A stretch of DNA of 64,000 nt from Streptomyces paradoxus (GCF_014202475.1 NZ_JACHGV010000001.1:62001-126000); one strand, 5' to 3'; shown: positions 14,458 through 23,884, numbered from the stretch's first letter. The notes: generated by a model from the sequence alone, not told the origin. Numbers and translations: made by a program.

Positions 14458-16112
14458 CGGAGGTCGCACCGCCTGGTCAGGAGTTCCTGCGAGGCGCCGC
14501 CGTCGGCGGCGGCGGGGGTCGTGGTGGCCCGCACCGTCCAGTAGCAGCCGAGGGTCTGGAAGGTGTGGTCGACGGTGAGCGTGTACTGGGTGGCGCCGCT
14601 GCGCTCGAAGGTCTGGGGCGCGCCGTCCGGGGCGCCCGGCTGCCCCGCCGTGTTCCCCGTGAACCAGGAGACGGTGATGGAGACCGGGCCGGTGCCGTCC
14701 GTGGTGACGCCGAGGGTCGCCGTGGCGGTCGTGGGGCCCGTCTGACGGAAGGCCGACACGCTGACGTCCTTGACGGCGGGACCGGTGGGCGGGGCCACGG
14801 TGGTGACCGTAGGCGTCGCCGCCGTGGTCGTCGCGCCGGGCGCCGCCGTCTCCTCGCCGCCGGGCGGGGTGGCGGAGGCCGAAGGTGCACCGGTTCCGGT
14901 CGCCGCGGGGTCCGGGGCCGACAGGGTGGGGGACGGCGACGGGCCGTCCGACGCGCTGGGGGTGGCGGACGGGGACGGGGACGGGGAGGACGTGACCGGG
15001 GAGGCGGAGGCCGCCGGGCCCGCACCGGACCCGGCGCCGGTGGTGGCCAGGGCCTGCGCCGCCCGCTCCGCCGCGGCCTCCGGGTCGTACGGCAGTCCGT
15101 ACGTCAGGAGGGCTCCGAGGAGTACGGCGGCGGCGGACACGAGCAGTCCGCCGCGGCCGGGCAGCCACGGGTGCGCCGGGCCGGGGGCCGGCGTCCGGCT
15201 CAGCACCGTACGGGCGGTGTCCGTGGTGCTCCGGGGGGCGTTGCGGGCCGAGGGCAGCAGCAGCGGCAGCAGGGCCACCAGCGCCGCGAGCCTTCCCCGG
15301 CCGCGTTCCTCCCAGTCGGGGCCGTAGGCGGTGCCGGCGACCGCCTCCAGTTCGGTGACGAACGCCTCGGCCTCTACGGGCCGCTCCGCCGGGTCCTTGG
15401 CCAGACCGCGCCGCACCAGCTCCCTCACCGCCTCCGGGGCCTCTTCGGCGGGGACGGGCGCGTCGAGGTGCCGCAGCGCGAGCTCGGCGAGGTTGTCGCC
15501 CGCGTACGGCTTGTGGCCGGTCAGGCATTCGAAGAAGGTGGCCGTGGCCGCGTACACGTCGGCGGCCGGGGAGGCGGGTGCGCCGGTCCACTGCTCGGGG
15601 GCCATGTAGGACGGGGTGCCCGCCACGCCCGCGCTGGTGCCCGCGTCCACCGCGATGCCGAAGTCGACCAGCTTGGAGGATCCGTCCGGCGCGACCAGGA
15701 CGTTCTCCGGCTTGTAGTCGCGGTGGACGACGCCGACTCGGTGCGCGTCGGCCAGACCGAGCAGTGATCCCTTGAGGACGACGAGCGCGGCCTCGGGAGC
15801 GAGCGGGCCCTCCCGCCTGAGCAGCGTTCGCAGCGGGACGCCGTCGACCAGCTCCATCACGATGGCGGCGCCGTCGGGACTCTCGACGTACTCGTACAGC
15901 CCGGCGACGTGGGGGCTCCCCAGCCCGCCGAGCAGCCGCGCCTCAGCCCGGAAGTCGTGCACGAAGCCCGGCCGGGTGCGCAGCGACTCGCTGAGGTACT
16001 TCACGGCCACCGGCACGCCGGTCTCCTCGTGCACGGCGAGGACCACCCGCCCGCTCGCCCCCGACCCGAGCTCCAGCGACTCGGTGTATCCGGGCACCGC
16101 CCATGCGTTCAT
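14454..16112 (-). CDS. Transmembrane Ser/Thr protein kinase with outer beta domain
   Basis: This is 552 aa from the ATG at 16112. The kinase domain covers about 10-265: glycine loop GSGASGRVV (16-24), catalytic lysine in AVKYL (K38), HRDYKPEN (130-137), DFG (150-152) and APEQ (171-174). One membrane helix lies at about 321-340. Outside is a long Pro/Ser/Thr-rich stalk (about 365-445) and a terminal beta-sandwich-like domain (about 447-552) with two cysteines (523, 549). This is the PknB-type receptor plan without PASTA repeats. The ligand would be recognised by the outer domain, which the downstream gene product seems to share. The signal is unknown. Confidence 0.9.
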   Translation of the reverse strand: MNAWAVPGYTESLELGSGASGRVVLAVHEETGVPVAVKYLSESLRTRPGFVHDFRAEARLLGGLGSPHVAGLYEYVESPDGAAIVMELVDGVPLRTLLRREGPLAPEAALVVLKGSLLGLADAHRVGVVHRDYKPENVLVAPDGSSKLVDFGIAVDAGTSAGVAGTPSYMAPEQWTGAPASPAADVYAATATFFECLTGHKPYAGDNLAELALRHLDAPVPAEEAPEAVRELVRRGLAKDPAERPVEAEAFVTELEAVAGTAYGPDWEERGRGRLAALVALLPLLLPSARNAPRSTTDTARTVLSRTPAPGPAHPWLPGRGGLLVSAAAVLLGALLTYGLPYDPEAAAERAAQALATTGAGSGAGPAASASPVTSSPSPSPSATPSASDGPSPSPTLSAPDPAATGTGAPSASATPPGGEETAAPGATTTAATPTVTTVAPPTGPAVKDVSVSAFRQTGPTTATATLGVTTDGTGPVSITVSWFTGNTAGQPGAPDGAPQTFERSGATQYTLTVDHTFQTLGCYWTVRATTTPAAADGGASQELLTRRCDLR

Positions 16113-16232
16113 TTCCCGTCCCCCCGAAGCGACCACTCCCCAGCGGCCGGTCACGCACCCGGAGACACATCTTTCGGCCACTCCGGTTGCGTGGCCAGAA
16201 GCAGGCGCGAGGCGTGCCCGGACTGTGACAGA

Positions 16233-16258
16233 GCCCGGCCCTTCATGAAGGGCCGGGC
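16233..16258. terminator. 26-bp palindrome over the phosphatase stop codon
   Basis: GCCCGGCC-CTTCATGAAG-GGCCGGGC is a perfect 26-bp palindrome. It includes the TGA stop of the SpoIIE-type gene (16243-16245), so the last codons form one arm of the stem. It lies between that gene and the kinase transcribed in the same direction, and probably ends the first transcript. Confidence 0.65.
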
Positions 16259-18717
16259 ACACCGAGCAGAAGCAGCGTCACATCGTCGTCAGAGGCGTCC
16301 GCGTCCGCGATCAGTGTCCTGATCAGGTGGTCCGCCGCCTGGTCGAGGATGCCGGGGTCGTCGACGGGGGCGCCCTTCAACGCGTCGTCGACGGTGTGGG
16401 TGAGGACGTCGACCTGGGCCTCGATGTCGGTGCCGGGCCTTTCGACCAGCCCGTCGGTGTAGAGCACGAGCGCACTGCCCGGCGGCAGCGGCATGGTCAC
16501 TTCCTCGAACGGCACCGCGTGACCCGCGTCGTTGACGCCCAGCGGCACGCCGACCGGTGCCCCCAGCCGGCAGGCGGGCCCGTCGGGCGGCAGGGCGATG
16601 ACGGGCAGGTGCCCCGCCGAGCACAGGGTGACCTCGTGTCTGCCCTGATCCAGGACCAGGTAGACGCAGGTGACCAGTTGGTCCGCCAGGTCGCCGACGA
16701 ACGTGTCGAGGGCACTCATCAGCCCGCTGGGTGTGGCACCCGTGCGGGCCAGGGCGTGGGAAGCGGCGCGCAACTGCCCCATGACGGCCGCGGCCTCCAG
16801 GCCCCGGCCCATCACATCGCCGATGAGGACGCCGGTACGGTGCCCGTCGAGCGGGATGACGTCGAACCAGTCGCCGCCGACTCCGGGGTCCTGGACGGAC
16901 GCCAGGTACCGGTAGGCACATGGCAGGTACGCCAGGCGGGGCGGCTCCCCCATGAGGCTGTGCTGCAGGGTGTAGGCGATCCGCCGCTGCTGCTCGTAGC
17001 GCTCGGCTCGTTCGTCCTCCAGCCGTCTGCGCTCGGTGATGTCCCGGACGGTCAGGACCACGAGGGTCTCCTGCTCGGCCTGCAGGCTGCTGACGCTCAC
17101 CTCGACGGGGAACTCGGAGCCGTCGCCGCGCAGCCCGTACAGGTCCCGGTCCAGGACGATCGGCTTCGGATCACGCAGGCGGAGGTAGGCACCGAGGAGC
17201 GCCTGGTGGCGCCGGCGCCGGGCGGTCGGCACCAGGCCGACGACGTCGGTGCCGACGAGATCGCCCGGCGCGCGTCCGAAGAGGCGTTTCACCTGCGGGT
17301 TGGCCATGACCACCGTGCCATCGCCGTCCGTGATCAGGGTGGCGTCGGGAGCGGACTCCAGCAGTGCCAGGAACCGCCGGTGCGACCGCTGGACCTCGCG
17401 TTCGGCCGCTACGCGGTCGGTGATGTCGATGTACACGCCGCACAGGGCGTAGGGCGCGCCGGAGGCGTCGTTGAGCAGGAACCGGGTGGACAGGAACTCC
17501 CGTCGGCCTCCCGGCAGGGCGAACGTCTTCTGCCGCTGTACGGGCCTGCCCTCCGCCAGCACGGCGAGGTCGGAGGCCTGCCCCTGACGCGCGAGGTCGG
17601 GGGGCAGGACGTCCTGGTCCCGGCCGCCCAGGATCTGCTCCCGGGAGAGATGCAGGGTCTGCTCGAACCTCGTGTTGACCGCCAGGAAGCGGCCCTCCAG
17701 GTCCTTGATGAACACCAGCGCGGGCGTGTGCTCCATGAAGGCCTGCAGCAGTTCGTTCTGGCGCACCTGCCACTCGAGGCGGACCTGAGCCACCTCGACA
17801 CGGCGGCCCACGGCCAGGGACGTGAAGATCACTGCCGTGAACACGGCCACGTGACCGAAGACGAGCAGCCCGGTCCCCAGGCGCTCCCCGAACAGCCCGG
17901 CGTCCTCGGCGGCCAGCACGGCCCAGCCCAGCAGCGGCGGCACGATCACGACGGTGACGAACAGCCATCGTCCCAACGCGCCGGTCGTCCCCGCGTTCAG
18001 CAGCAGCGCCGCGGGACCCTCGCCCGGACGGGCCAGGAAGAGCGCCGTGCCCACCAGCACCAGAGCCACCGCGGTGTGCAGGGCCATGCCCGTGTAGGGG
18101 CCGAACTTCTCCAGTTCGGGCACCCCGTAGGCGGCCCCGTACAGCCTCAGCATGCCGAGAGCGCCGACGGCCAGGCCCAGGATCTGACTCACCCAGGCGG
18201 GGATCCGGGGCACACCGGCGCACAGGGAACCCGCCCCCGCGGCCATCAGCGCCGCAGCCGTGTTCGGCGCCATCCGCCCCGGGGCCCCCGTTCCCCGGTG
18301 GACGGTGTCGTCCGTGAAGAGCAACTCGTCTATCCCCAGGCCTGCCCCGATCGCATCCTCCGCGAGGGTGAGCGCGCCGAGCACGGCGACCAGGACCGCC
18401 GCCGCACAGGACACGGCGAGCGCAACGGGGCGGATTCGGCCGCGGGAGATCGCGTACAAGGAAAGGCCGAGCGTGACGAGGGCCACGGCGGTGTTGCCCT
18501 TCATGGCCACCGAGTCGCCGGGCAGCACTTCCTTCAGCACATCGGCCCCGGAGACCCAGCCGACCAGGCTCACCAGGCCCAGCAGGCCGGCTGCCAGGGC
18601 CGCGGCCCCGGACACCTGGCGGGCAGTGGCGAGAATGCGCGGGCGGAACGGCAGCCCGTCGGCCTGCTCCGGGCTGCGCACGCCGGGCAGCCCCGGCATC
18701 TGCTGGTCCCTCGTCAC
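16243..18717 (-). CDS. PAS-PAS SpoIIE-type protein phosphatase with membrane sensor
   Basis: This is 824 aa from a GTG. The N-terminal third carries several membrane helices in a MASE1-like or 7-helix arrangement (for example AAALAAGLLGLVSLVGWVSG). Two PAS domains follow (LLQAFMEHTPALVFIKDLEG and FLALLESAPDATLITDGDG), then a short coiled coil ending RRIAYTLQHSLMGE. The C-terminus is a PP2C-type SpoIIE phosphatase with VGGDWFDVIPL, IGDVMGRGLEAAAVM and a closing LVLYTDGLVERPG that hold the metal-binding aspartates. Such proteins dephosphorylate anti-anti-sigma factors in response to light, redox or small ligands. No anti-sigma gene is adjacent. The sensed signal is unknown. Confidence 0.92.
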   Translation of the reverse strand: MTRDQQMPGLPGVRSPEQADGLPFRPRILATARQVSGAAALAAGLLGLVSLVGWVSGADVLKEVLPGDSVAMKGNTAVALVTLGLSLYAISRGRIRPVALAVSCAAAVLVAVLGALTLAEDAIGAGLGIDELLFTDDTVHRGTGAPGRMAPNTAAALMAAGAGSLCAGVPRIPAWVSQILGLAVGALGMLRLYGAAYGVPELEKFGPYTGMALHTAVALVLVGTALFLARPGEGPAALLLNAGTTGALGRWLFVTVVIVPPLLGWAVLAAEDAGLFGERLGTGLLVFGHVAVFTAVIFTSLAVGRRVEVAQVRLEWQVRQNELLQAFMEHTPALVFIKDLEGRFLAVNTRFEQTLHLSREQILGGRDQDVLPPDLARQGQASDLAVLAEGRPVQRQKTFALPGGRREFLSTRFLLNDASGAPYALCGVYIDITDRVAAEREVQRSHRRFLALLESAPDATLITDGDGTVVMANPQVKRLFGRAPGDLVGTDVVGLVPTARRRRHQALLGAYLRLRDPKPIVLDRDLYGLRGDGSEFPVEVSVSSLQAEQETLVVLTVRDITERRRLEDERAERYEQQRRIAYTLQHSLMGEPPRLAYLPCAYRYLASVQDPGVGGDWFDVIPLDGHRTGVLIGDVMGRGLEAAAVMGQLRAASHALARTGATPSGLMSALDTFVGDLADQLVTCVYLVLDQGRHEVTLCSAGHLPVIALPPDGPACRLGAPVGVPLGVNDAGHAVPFEEVTMPLPPGSALVLYTDGLVERPGTDIEAQVDVLTHTVDDALKGAPVDDPGILDQAADHLIRTLIADADASDDDVTLLLLGVPGPS

Positions 18718-19064
18718 CGCATACTCATCCCTGCCGGATGAACACCGACCCGCATCAATCGGCCTGAGTAAGAGGAAAGGGTATAGCTGCCGGGCGCCGC
18801 GGGCCCTGCGAGGCGACGCCGCCTGCGGGCGGCGGCAGGCGGCGGTTCCCGCCGTGCGAGGGCGCCGGGCCGCTACGCTGACCGCCGAGCCGGCGGCAGG
18901 CGTGCACCCTCCGGCGCCGTGCTCACCTCGGTGCGCCCGCCCGGCCCCGCGGCGCCACCCGCCGGACGGCGGGCAGGTTCCGCCGCACGGCGGCGCCCGC
19001 TGCCGGGGCCACCGGACCGACCATGGCTGCCCGAGCCGCCGCGACCTCGCCGTGAGGAGACGCC
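18718..19064. other. 347-bp intergenic region between divergent phosphatase and esterase
   Basis: This region is very G+C-rich with several short GC hairpins. TACGCT at 18874-18879 is a possible -10 for the esterase, giving a leader of about 180 nt, but no matching -35 was seen. No small coding frame with a ribosome site or recognisable product was found. Confidence 0.4.
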
Positions 19065-20039
19065 ATGACGCACGTACCGCCCCCGTTCGACCCCGAACTC
19101 GCCGCCGCCCTGGAACTGATCAAGGACATGATCAGCCCGGGCCTGACCCCCGACGAGATCGCCGAGGTGCGCCAGGGACCGGGCATCCAGATGCTGGCCG
19201 ATCTGGACCTGACCATGGGCGGGGCGTTCGAGGTCGAGGACCGGCAGGTGCCGGGGCCGGAGGGCGAGCCGGACATCTCGCTGCTGATCTGCCGACCGGC
19301 CGCGACGGAGTCCGCCGGGCCGCGGCCGGTGATCTACCACGTGCACGGCGGCGGCATGGTCATCGGCAACAACCGGGTCGGGGTGGACGTCCCGCTGGAG
19401 TGGGCGAAGGCGCTGGACGCGGTGGTGGTGTCCGTGGAGTACCGGCTGGCGCCGGAGCACCCGCATCCCGCGCCGGTCGAGGACGTCTACGCCGGGCTGC
19501 TGTGGACGGCGGACCACGCCGCCGAGATCGGCGCCGACCCCGAGCGGATCGTCATCGCCGGTGCCAGTGCCGGCGGTGGGCTGTCGGCGGCCCTGGCCCT
19601 GCTCACCCGGGACCGCAAGGGGCCGCAGCCGATCGGGCAGGTGCTGATGTGCCCGATGCTCGACGACCGCAACGACACGCCCTCCACGTACCAGATGGCG
19701 GGCCTCGGGGTGTGGGACCGCACCGCCAACGAGACCGGCTGGACCGCGCTGCTGGGCTCGCGCCGCGGCGGCCCCGACGTACCGGCGTACGCGGCTCCGG
19801 CCCGCGCGGAGGACCTGACGGGGCTGCCTCCGGCCTTCCTCGACGTCGGCTCGGCGGAGACCTTCCGGGACGAGGTCGTCGCCTACGCGTCGCGGATCTG
19901 GCAGGCCGGTGGGGTGGCCGAACTGCATGTGTGGCCGGGCGGCTTCCACGGTTTCGACGGGTTCGCGCCCCAGGCCGCGGTGTCGCAGGCGGCCCGCGGG
20001 GCGCAGCTGGCCTGGCTGCGGAGGCTGCTGGGGGCGTGA
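19065..20039 (+). CDS. Alpha/beta hydrolase, HSL-type esterase
   Basis: This is 324 aa with GTGAGGAG upstream of the ATG. HVHGGGMVIGNN is the HGGG oxyanion motif, GASAGGGLS holds the nucleophilic serine, DVGSAETFRDE the catalytic aspartate and PGGFHGFDGF the histidine. This is the hormone-sensitive-lipase family (family IV) of cytosolic esterases acting on short acyl esters. There is no signal peptide. It is followed by a strong hairpin and then a PucR-like regulator. The natural substrate is unknown. Confidence 0.92.
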   Translation: MTHVPPPFDPELAAALELIKDMISPGLTPDEIAEVRQGPGIQMLADLDLTMGGAFEVEDRQVPGPEGEPDISLLICRPAATESAGPRPVIYHVHGGGMVIGNNRVGVDVPLEWAKALDAVVVSVEYRLAPEHPHPAPVEDVYAGLLWTADHAAEIGADPERIVIAGASAGGGLSAALALLTRDRKGPQPIGQVLMCPMLDDRNDTPSTYQMAGLGVWDRTANETGWTALLGSRRGGPDVPAYAAPARAEDLTGLPPAFLDVGSAETFRDEVVAYASRIWQAGGVAELHVWPGGFHGFDGFAPQAAVSQAARGAQLAWLRRLLGA

Positions 20040-20063
20040 GGGCCGGGAGCGGCGGGCCCGGCT

Positions 20064-20088
20064 GCGGCCGTCGAACTTCGACGGCCGC
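20064..20088 (+). terminator. Terminator hairpin after esterase
   Basis: GCGGCCGTCGAA (20064-20075) and TTCGACGGCCGC (20077-20088) form a near-perfect stem 25 bp past the esterase stop and 31 bp before the next gene. Confidence 0.75.
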
Positions 20089-20118
20089 AAGAGCGGCCGC
20101 ATCCCGCACTATGGGCCT

Positions 20119-21501
20119 ATGAAAGAGCTGGCCGGGCGGCTGACCGCCCTCGACCCGGATGCCGGTGCGGCGGTCCGGGTCATCGCCTACTTCGACCGCC
20201 TGGCCGAGTCCAGGGCCGGGGTGGAGGCACTCGTGCGCGGTGCCGCGGTCCTGGCCGGCTGCCCGGCCCGGCTGGTGGACCCGGAGCGGCGCGTGCACGT
20301 CCGGGTGGAGGCCGACGGCACGCGGCGGGACACCGAAGCCCCGCCGGACCCGGCCTGGCCCTCGGCGGCGTTGAGCCCGGGCGGTGCGGGGATGCTGTGG
20401 CTGGAACGGGGAGGGCCGGGAGGCCTCCCGGCGACGGCGCAGGACACGCGGTCGGACCCGGCCGAGCCCGTCGCCCCCAGTGTGGTCGAGGCCGTGATCC
20501 TCGAACGGGCCGCCGGTGCCGTCCGGCTGGTTCTCGACCGCACCCGCGGGCGGGCACCGGCGGACGATCCGGCCCTGGTCGAGACCCTCCTCGACGCCAC
20601 GGCCCCCGAACAGGCCCGCCTGCACGCCGCCCGCCGCCTCGGCCTGGACCCCGCTGCCCCGGCCCGGGCTCTCGCACCGCTGAACGGCCGGCCACGGGTG
20701 ATACCCGCCGACGCGGAGACCGCTCCACTCGCGGGCCGAACGGCGGTGGAAGCCCCCGTCCGGCCGCAGACCGGCCCGACGAGCCAGGCAGCCGCCCCAC
20801 GCCCCGCCGCCGTGCACGGCACGGCGAGCAGCGAAACGGCCGCCGCCACCGCCGCGCAGCCCCGGCCGGTCCGTGCGGGCGGCACGGCGCCCGCACGGAC
20901 CGCGGAACCGGCCGGCCCTGCCGCCCAGGCAGCGCCCGGACTCCGTACCGGCGCCGGGACACACCCCGTGACCGAGCAGGCCGCTCCCCGCCCCCGGACC
21001 GGGCCGACCGCCGGCCCGGCCTCCGCCGCCACCGGTCTCCGGCCCGCTCCCCCGGGCCCCGGGCTCCCCGCCGGACGGCTCGGGGTCGGACCCGCCGTCC
21101 CCGTGCTGGAGTTGCCCCGCTCCTGGGCCGAGGCCCGGACCGCGCTGCGGTTCACCGCCGAGGGCACGCCGCAGGACCCCGGGCCCCAGGTCGTGCACGC
21201 CGAGGAGCTGGGCGGGATCGCCCTCCTCGCCGGTCTCGTCGCGCCGGGCTCCGAGCCGCCACCCGACGTCCGTGCCCTGGAGGCCGCCGCGGCGAACGCC
21301 CCCTGGCTGCCGGCCACCCTGGACGCCGTCGCGTCCACGGGGAGCCTGCGGGCGGCCGCCGCCGGCATCAACGTCCACCACTCCACGCTCCAGGACCGGC
21401 TGACCCACGCCGAGCACCTGCTCGGCTGGCCGCTGCGCACCCCGCAGGGCCGGCTCCGGCTGCAACTGGCCCTGGCGATGCGCCGGCTGGCCCGGCCGTG
21501 A
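20119..21501 (+). CDS. PucR-type helix-turn-helix regulator with long linker
   Basis: This is 460 aa. The C-terminal 60 residues (VASTGSLRAAAAGINVHHST and LQDRLTHAEHLLGWPLRTP) are the PucR-type HTH used by purine and catabolic regulators. The N-terminal part is an uncharacterised sensor half (RLAESRAGVEALVRGAAVLA). Between residues about 200 and 318 lies an Ala/Pro/Thr/Gly-rich, low-complexity stretch that appears inserted between conserved halves. CACTAT lies 6 nt before the ATG with no ribosome site, so it may be leaderless. It precedes a CoA-transferase gene by 109 bp and may control it. Confidence 0.78.
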   Translation: MKELAGRLTALDPDAGAAVRVIAYFDRLAESRAGVEALVRGAAVLAGCPARLVDPERRVHVRVEADGTRRDTEAPPDPAWPSAALSPGGAGMLWLERGGPGGLPATAQDTRSDPAEPVAPSVVEAVILERAAGAVRLVLDRTRGRAPADDPALVETLLDATAPEQARLHAARRLGLDPAAPARALAPLNGRPRVIPADAETAPLAGRTAVEAPVRPQTGPTSQAAAPRPAAVHGTASSETAAATAAQPRPVRAGGTAPARTAEPAGPAAQAAPGLRTGAGTHPVTEQAAPRPRTGPTAGPASAATGLRPAPPGPGLPAGRLGVGPAVPVLELPRSWAEARTALRFTAEGTPQDPGPQVVHAEELGGIALLAGLVAPGSEPPPDVRALEAAAANAPWLPATLDAVASTGSLRAAAAGINVHHSTLQDRLTHAEHLLGWPLRTPQGRLRLQLALAMRRLARP

Positions 21502-21610
21502 ACGTGGTACAGCCGACGTGATCCGGATCGCGCCGCCGGCCCGCCCGGCAGCCCGTTCCCTGCGGCAGACTGTCCGGGCGCCCTCCGTACACGATCCGGG
21601 AGCTTGAGGC

Positions 21611-22801
21611 ATGAGCGTGCAGCGGTATCCCCTGGCCGGGGTCACGGTGGTCAGTCTGGAGCAGGCCGTGGCGGCGCCCTACGCCACCCGGCAGCTCGCC
21701 GACCTCGGGGCCCGGGTGATCAAGGTGGAGCGGCCGGGCGGCGGCGACTTCGCCCGCCGGTACGACACGACCGTGCACGGCCACTCCAGCTACTTCGTCT
21801 GGCTCAACCGCTCCAAGGAATCCCTCACCCTCGACCTGAAGGACCCCCGCGGCCACGAGATCCTGCACGACCTCCTCGACGGGGCCGACGTCTTCGTGCA
21901 GAACCTCGCCCCGGGCGCCGCCGCCCGCCTCGGGCTGGACGCCGCCACCGTCACCAGCCGCCGTCCGGGCCTCATCCCCTGCACGATCTCCGGCTACGGC
22001 ACGACCGGCCCCTGGTCCGACCGCAAGGCCTACGACCTGCTCGTGCAGTGCCAGACCGGGCTGGTGTCGCTGACCGGCACCCCCGACGGGACCGCCCGGA
22101 CCGGGATCTCCGTCGCCGACATCGCCGCCGGCATGTACGCCTACAGCGGTGTCCTCACCGCCCTGTACACCCGCGCCACCACCGGCGAGGCGCACGCCGT
22201 GGAGGTGTCGCTGTTCGAGGCGCTCGCGGAGTGGATGGGCCAGCCCGCCTACTACACCCGGCACGGCGGAACCCAGCCCCCGCGCATCGGCACCCAGCAC
22301 GCCACCATCGCGCCGTACGGGACGTACACCGCGGCCGACGGCCAGGAGGTGCTGTTCTCCATCCAGAACGAGCGGGAATGGGCGGCCCTGTGCGCCGAGT
22401 TCCTCGGCCGCCCCGAGCTGGCCGATGATCCGCGGTTCGCCACCGGCTCCGACCGTGTCGCCCACCGCGAGGAGCTGAACGCCGTCGTCGCCGAGCGGTT
22501 CGCCCGGTCCGGCTCGGACGAGATCCTGAAGGACCTGGAGCGCATCGGCATCGCCTGCGCCGGGGTCAACGACGTCGCCGCCTTCCTCGACCACCCCGTG
22601 CTGGCGGCCCGTGGCCGCTGGAGCGAGGTCGAGGTTCCGGGCGCAACCGTGGAGGCCCTGCTCCCGCCCGCCGACCTCGCGGGGCTGCCCGCACGCATGG
22701 ACCCCGTGCCGGACGTGGGTGAGCACACCGAGGCGATCCTCGCCGAACTGGGCCGCACCGCCGAGGAGGTGGCGGCCCTGCGCGCGGACGGCGTCGTCTG
22801 A
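21611..22801 (+). CDS. CaiB/BaiF family CoA transferase
   Basis: This is 396 aa. LAGVTVVSLEQAVAAPYATR, LGARVIKVERPGGGDFAR and the catalytic aspartate within KAYDLLVQCQTGL are class III CoA transferase hallmarks; NLAPGAAARLGLD follows the CoA-binding part. The enzyme moves CoA between carboxylic acids, for example in dicarboxylate (mesaconyl or succinyl-type) or aromatic acid catabolism. No accompanying acyl-CoA lyase or dehydrogenase lies next to it, so the substrate pair is not deducible. Upstream is the PucR-like regulator on the same strand. Confidence 0.92.
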   Translation: MSVQRYPLAGVTVVSLEQAVAAPYATRQLADLGARVIKVERPGGGDFARRYDTTVHGHSSYFVWLNRSKESLTLDLKDPRGHEILHDLLDGADVFVQNLAPGAAARLGLDAATVTSRRPGLIPCTISGYGTTGPWSDRKAYDLLVQCQTGLVSLTGTPDGTARTGISVADIAAGMYAYSGVLTALYTRATTGEAHAVEVSLFEALAEWMGQPAYYTRHGGTQPPRIGTQHATIAPYGTYTAADGQEVLFSIQNEREWAALCAEFLGRPELADDPRFATGSDRVAHREELNAVVAERFARSGSDEILKDLERIGIACAGVNDVAAFLDHPVLAARGRWSEVEVPGATVEALLPPADLAGLPARMDPVPDVGEHTEAILAELGRTAEEVAALRADGVV

Positions 22802-22818
22802 CGGCAGGCGCTTCCGGC

Positions 22819-23799
22819 CTAGCTGGACTCGCCGGCCGGCTGGCCCGCCTCCTCGGCCGCCTGCCTGCGCGACGCGCGCAGGCTCGTGAACGTCGTCACC
22901 GCCAGGACCAGCACGATGAAGCTCAGTGAGAACGGGATGCCGATCTCGGGGACGTGCACGCCCGACTCGTGCAGCGCGTGCAGCACCAGCTTCACGCCGA
23001 TGAAGCCGAGGATGATCGACAGGCCGTAGGAGAGGTGGACGAGCTTCTTCAGCAGGCCGCCGATGAGGAAGTACAGCTGGCGCAGGCCCATGAGGGCGAA
23101 GGCGTTCGCGGTGAACACGATGTACGGGTCCTGCGTCAGGCCGTAGATGGCCGGGATGGAGTCGAGGGCGAACAGCACGTCGGTGGAGCCGATCGCGAGC
23201 ATCACGACGAGCATCGGGGTCATGACGCGCTTGCCGTTCTCGGTGATGAACAGCTTCGTGCCGTGGTAGCGGTCGGCCACGCCGAAGCGCTGCTCCGCCA
23301 TCTTCAGCAGCTTGTTCTCCTGGTACTCCTCCTCGTGGTCCTGTGTGCGGGCGTCCTGCACCAGCTTCCAGGCGGTCCAGATCAGGAACGCGCCGAAGAG
23401 GTAGAAGACCCAGGAGAAGGTGGAGATGATCGCCGCGCCGGCCGCGATGAACACGGCCCGCAGCACCAGGGCCATCAGGACGCCGATCATCAGCACCCGC
23501 TGCTGGTACTGCGTGGGGACCGCGAACTTCCCCATGATCAGGACGAAGACGAAGAGGTTGTCGACACTCAGCGACTTCTCGGTGATGTAGCCGGCGAAGA
23601 ACTCGCCCGTGGGCCCGCTCCCACCGAAGTACCACAGCCCCACGCCGAACAGCACGGCCAGGACGACCCACACCACCGTCCACGTCCCGGCTTCCCTGAT
23701 CGACACGTCGTGCGGCTTGCGGCCCACGAAGAAGTCGACGGCGACCAGCACGCACAGGGCTGCCACGGTCAGCAGCCACACGGACAGCGAGACGTTCAC
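22819..23799 (-). CDS. TerC family integral membrane protein
   Basis: This is 326 aa with about seven to nine membrane helices. EKSLSVDNLFVFVLIMGKFAVP contains the family's buried acidic SVDNLFVF motif, and IGSTDVLFALDSIPAIYGL is the repeated half. TerC proteins relate to tellurite resistance and to metal (manganese) export and secreted-protein metallation. A charged loop near residue 165 (RTQDHEEEYQENKLL) is cytoplasmic. It starts with MNVSLSVWLLTVAALCVLVA, whose helix serves as the first membrane segment. No manganese riboswitch was seen in the 86 bp upstream. Confidence 0.93.
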   Translation of the reverse strand: MNVSLSVWLLTVAALCVLVAVDFFVGRKPHDVSIREAGTWTVVWVVLAVLFGVGLWYFGGSGPTGEFFAGYITEKSLSVDNLFVFVLIMGKFAVPTQYQQRVLMIGVLMALVLRAVFIAAGAAIISTFSWVFYLFGAFLIWTAWKLVQDARTQDHEEEYQENKLLKMAEQRFGVADRYHGTKLFITENGKRVMTPMLVVMLAIGSTDVLFALDSIPAIYGLTQDPYIVFTANAFALMGLRQLYFLIGGLLKKLVHLSYGLSIILGFIGVKLVLHALHESGVHVPEIGIPFSLSFIVLVLAVTTFTSLRASRRQAAEEAGQPAGESS

Positions 23800-23884
23800 T
23801 TGTTACTCCTGATGCGGGTGTGGGGAACGGACATCCTCGTTCGGCGTGGCTGATTCCCGCCACACCCGCCAGGTGAACAGTTGG

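Noticed and set aside
13705..15591. One long minus-strand open frame covering two genes
   Set aside because: Its upstream two thirds lie in another frame over the kinase gene and read as an arginine-rich shadow; the real protein starts at 14457.
23800..23884. Manganese (yybP-ykoY) riboswitch before the TerC gene
   Set aside because: The 85 bp upstream is too short and lacks the characteristic paired loops of that riboswitch.
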